NCBI GenBank assembly: GCA_023411115.1 | Contig: JAEYPF010000010.1 | Span: 124,001 to 188,000, forward strand | Length of the DNA stretch: 64,000 nt | Reading direction: 5' to 3' | DNA from: Methanobacteriota archaeon | GTDB taxonomy: Archaea > Methanobacteriota > Methanobacteria > Methanobacteriales > Methanobacteriaceae | Part shown: in pieces, positions 63,215 to 64,000 of the stretch | Layout of the letters: each line of letters begins with the position of its first letter | Numbering within the stretch: position 1 is the stretch's first letter | Notes under the pieces: generated by a model | Databases searched by the model: none | The model's input: only the letters and a program-made list of their open reading frames with translations | What the model was told of the DNA's origin: nothing | Made by a program: the position numbers and the translations under genes

Positions 63215-64000
63215 CTAAACTTTAATCTCCTTTAAAATGACGTTAATTTTCTTTCTATTTTCAAGGAATTCAATTGAACCATCGAAATGCTCCATTATTG
63301 TCCTTATAAATTGTAACTGTGATGATTCAGTCCTTTCAAGTTCACTGGTTTCTTCAATGTCATTGTAATTCATTGTCAGTTCTATACTTCCATTATAAAA
63401 TTTTAAGCCCATATTCAACTCATATTTGTCTTGGCTCTGGGATAACTCATCTACAAATTCAAGACGCTCATCATCAAGGAACTTACGTTTTAACTGGTCG
63501 GATATAAGCTCGTTTATAATTAACCCAAGAAGAATTGCAGTATTTATATCAATTAAAATTCCGCCCATATTCAGATTAAGTTTAATGAGATTTTTATCAA
63601 CTGCATATACTTCCATGAGGTAATTTATAAGATCAACAGTATATTTGTCAAAACTAACCATGGCAAAATCTTCAGACTGGTCTAATATTTCATTAAGCAG
63701 CATGATTGCATTTATACGGGTCTGGCTTTTAATATAAAAATCATCTGGATTTTCATTTCTAAGGGAAGCATCAATGGTAATTATGGTTGAAATCATCTCC
63801 AGAGTAAACTGGATACGTCTATATATCTCATCTATAAGTGTTTCCTTCTCATTTATTTCCTCTTGAAGATATTTATTAGCTCTTTCCAGCTCCTCTGTTC
63901 TCTTTTCAACCAGCTCGTTTAAATAATATCTGTGTCTGATTAATTCATCTTCAATAAGCTTACGTTCAATTGCGTAAGATATGGATCGTGATAGTAAAGG
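63215..64000 (-). CDS. C-terminal part of degenerate histidine-kinase-like protein (cut by the window edge)
   Basis: The minus-strand frame is open to the right edge, so about 261 C-terminal residues are visible; the ATG at 63796 is internal. A coiled coil (NELVEKRTEELERANKYLQ) leads into the HisKA_2-type segment LIDEIYRRIQFTLEMISTI, where relatives have H-R-V-K-N-N; the phosphate-accepting His is Tyr here. In the ATPase region NELISDQLKRKF replaces the N-box N-x2-L-K-H-A-F asparagine with Asp, and the DNGIG G-box is missing. It is probably a non-catalytic sensor or adaptor, or a decaying gene. The sensor domains lie outside the window. Confidence 0.7.
   Translation of the reverse strand, partial: PLLSRSISYAIERKLIEDELIRHRYYLNELVEKRTEELERANKYLQEEINEKETLIDEIYRRIQFTLEMISTIITIDASLRNENPDDFYIKSQTRINAIMLLNEILDQSEDFAMVSFDKYTVDLINYLMEVYAVDKNLIKLNLNMGGILIDINTAILLGLIINELISDQLKRKFLDDERLEFVDELSQSQDKYELNMGLKFYNGSIELTMNYNDIEETSELERTESSQLQFIRTIMEHFDGSIEFLENRKKINVILKEIKV

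Overview
The window looks like a chromosome segment of a methanogenic archaeon of the order Methanobacteriales, most likely Methanobacterium or a close relative. The DNA is AT-rich, genes carry GGAGGTGA-type ribosome binding sites and TATA boxes, and the gene content fits: DUF1616 membrane proteins, long beta-helix/DUF11 adhesin-like proteins starting at TTG, a DUF166 ferredoxin protein, cobalamin CbiF and NikR. The genus is inferred. I saw no rRNA, tRNA, CRISPR array, insertion sequence or integrase.

Layout. About 0-5 kb: glycosyltransferases and a large membrane protein, plus a GT2 gene cut by the left edge. 5-14 kb: envelope cassette 1 (DUF1616 protein with two zinc ribbons, adhesin, secreted transglutaminase-like protein, a 78-residue membrane protein, two exported proteins of unknown family, TPR-CPBP protease). 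14-29 kb: a surface-glycan locus with a flippase, many GT2 and GT4 enzymes, methyltransferases, a hexapeptide acetyltransferase and a fused Alg14-Alg13 protein. 29.5 kb: a small lipoprotein. 30-37 kb: a complete lasso-peptide cluster on the minus strand. 37.6-49 kb: two large adhesins followed by envelope cassette 2, a paralogous copy of cassette 1. 49.6-54.5 kb: a DPM-like glycosyltransferase, DUF166 protein, CbiF, an anchored protein and a MarR regulator. 54.6-58 kb: the four dTDP-L-rhamnose genes. 58-61.3 kb: NikR divergent from a zinc/manganese-type ABC importer. 61.7-64 kb: small membrane proteins and the end of a degenerate histidine kinase.

The main discovery is the lasso cluster. In order of transcription it holds a PqqD-like B1 protein, B2 leader peptidase, asparagine-synthetase-like cyclase, a 44-residue precursor gene, an HPr-kinase-like protein, an NTP_transf_5 nucleotidyltransferase and an ABC exporter. 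The precursor (34121-34255, minus) is short enough to be missed by ordinary gene calling. It has the canonical leader spacing Y-x2-P-x-L-x3-G-x5-T-x and a predicted 17-residue core, GASGTKGDGTAGKSRFG, giving a Gly1-Asp8 macrolactam.

A second signal is regulatory. Four exact and several near-exact TGTGA-N6-TCACA palindromes lie in intergenic DNA, often repeated with a 41-42 bp period. They precede both large adhesins, cassette 2 and the lipoprotein, and one more lies beside an orphan adhesin-like leader, suggesting a shared envelope regulon. A third signal is arrays of short stem-loops, mostly 7-10 bp stems with 3-nt loops, in three intergenic regions including the gap between lasso genes B1 and B2.
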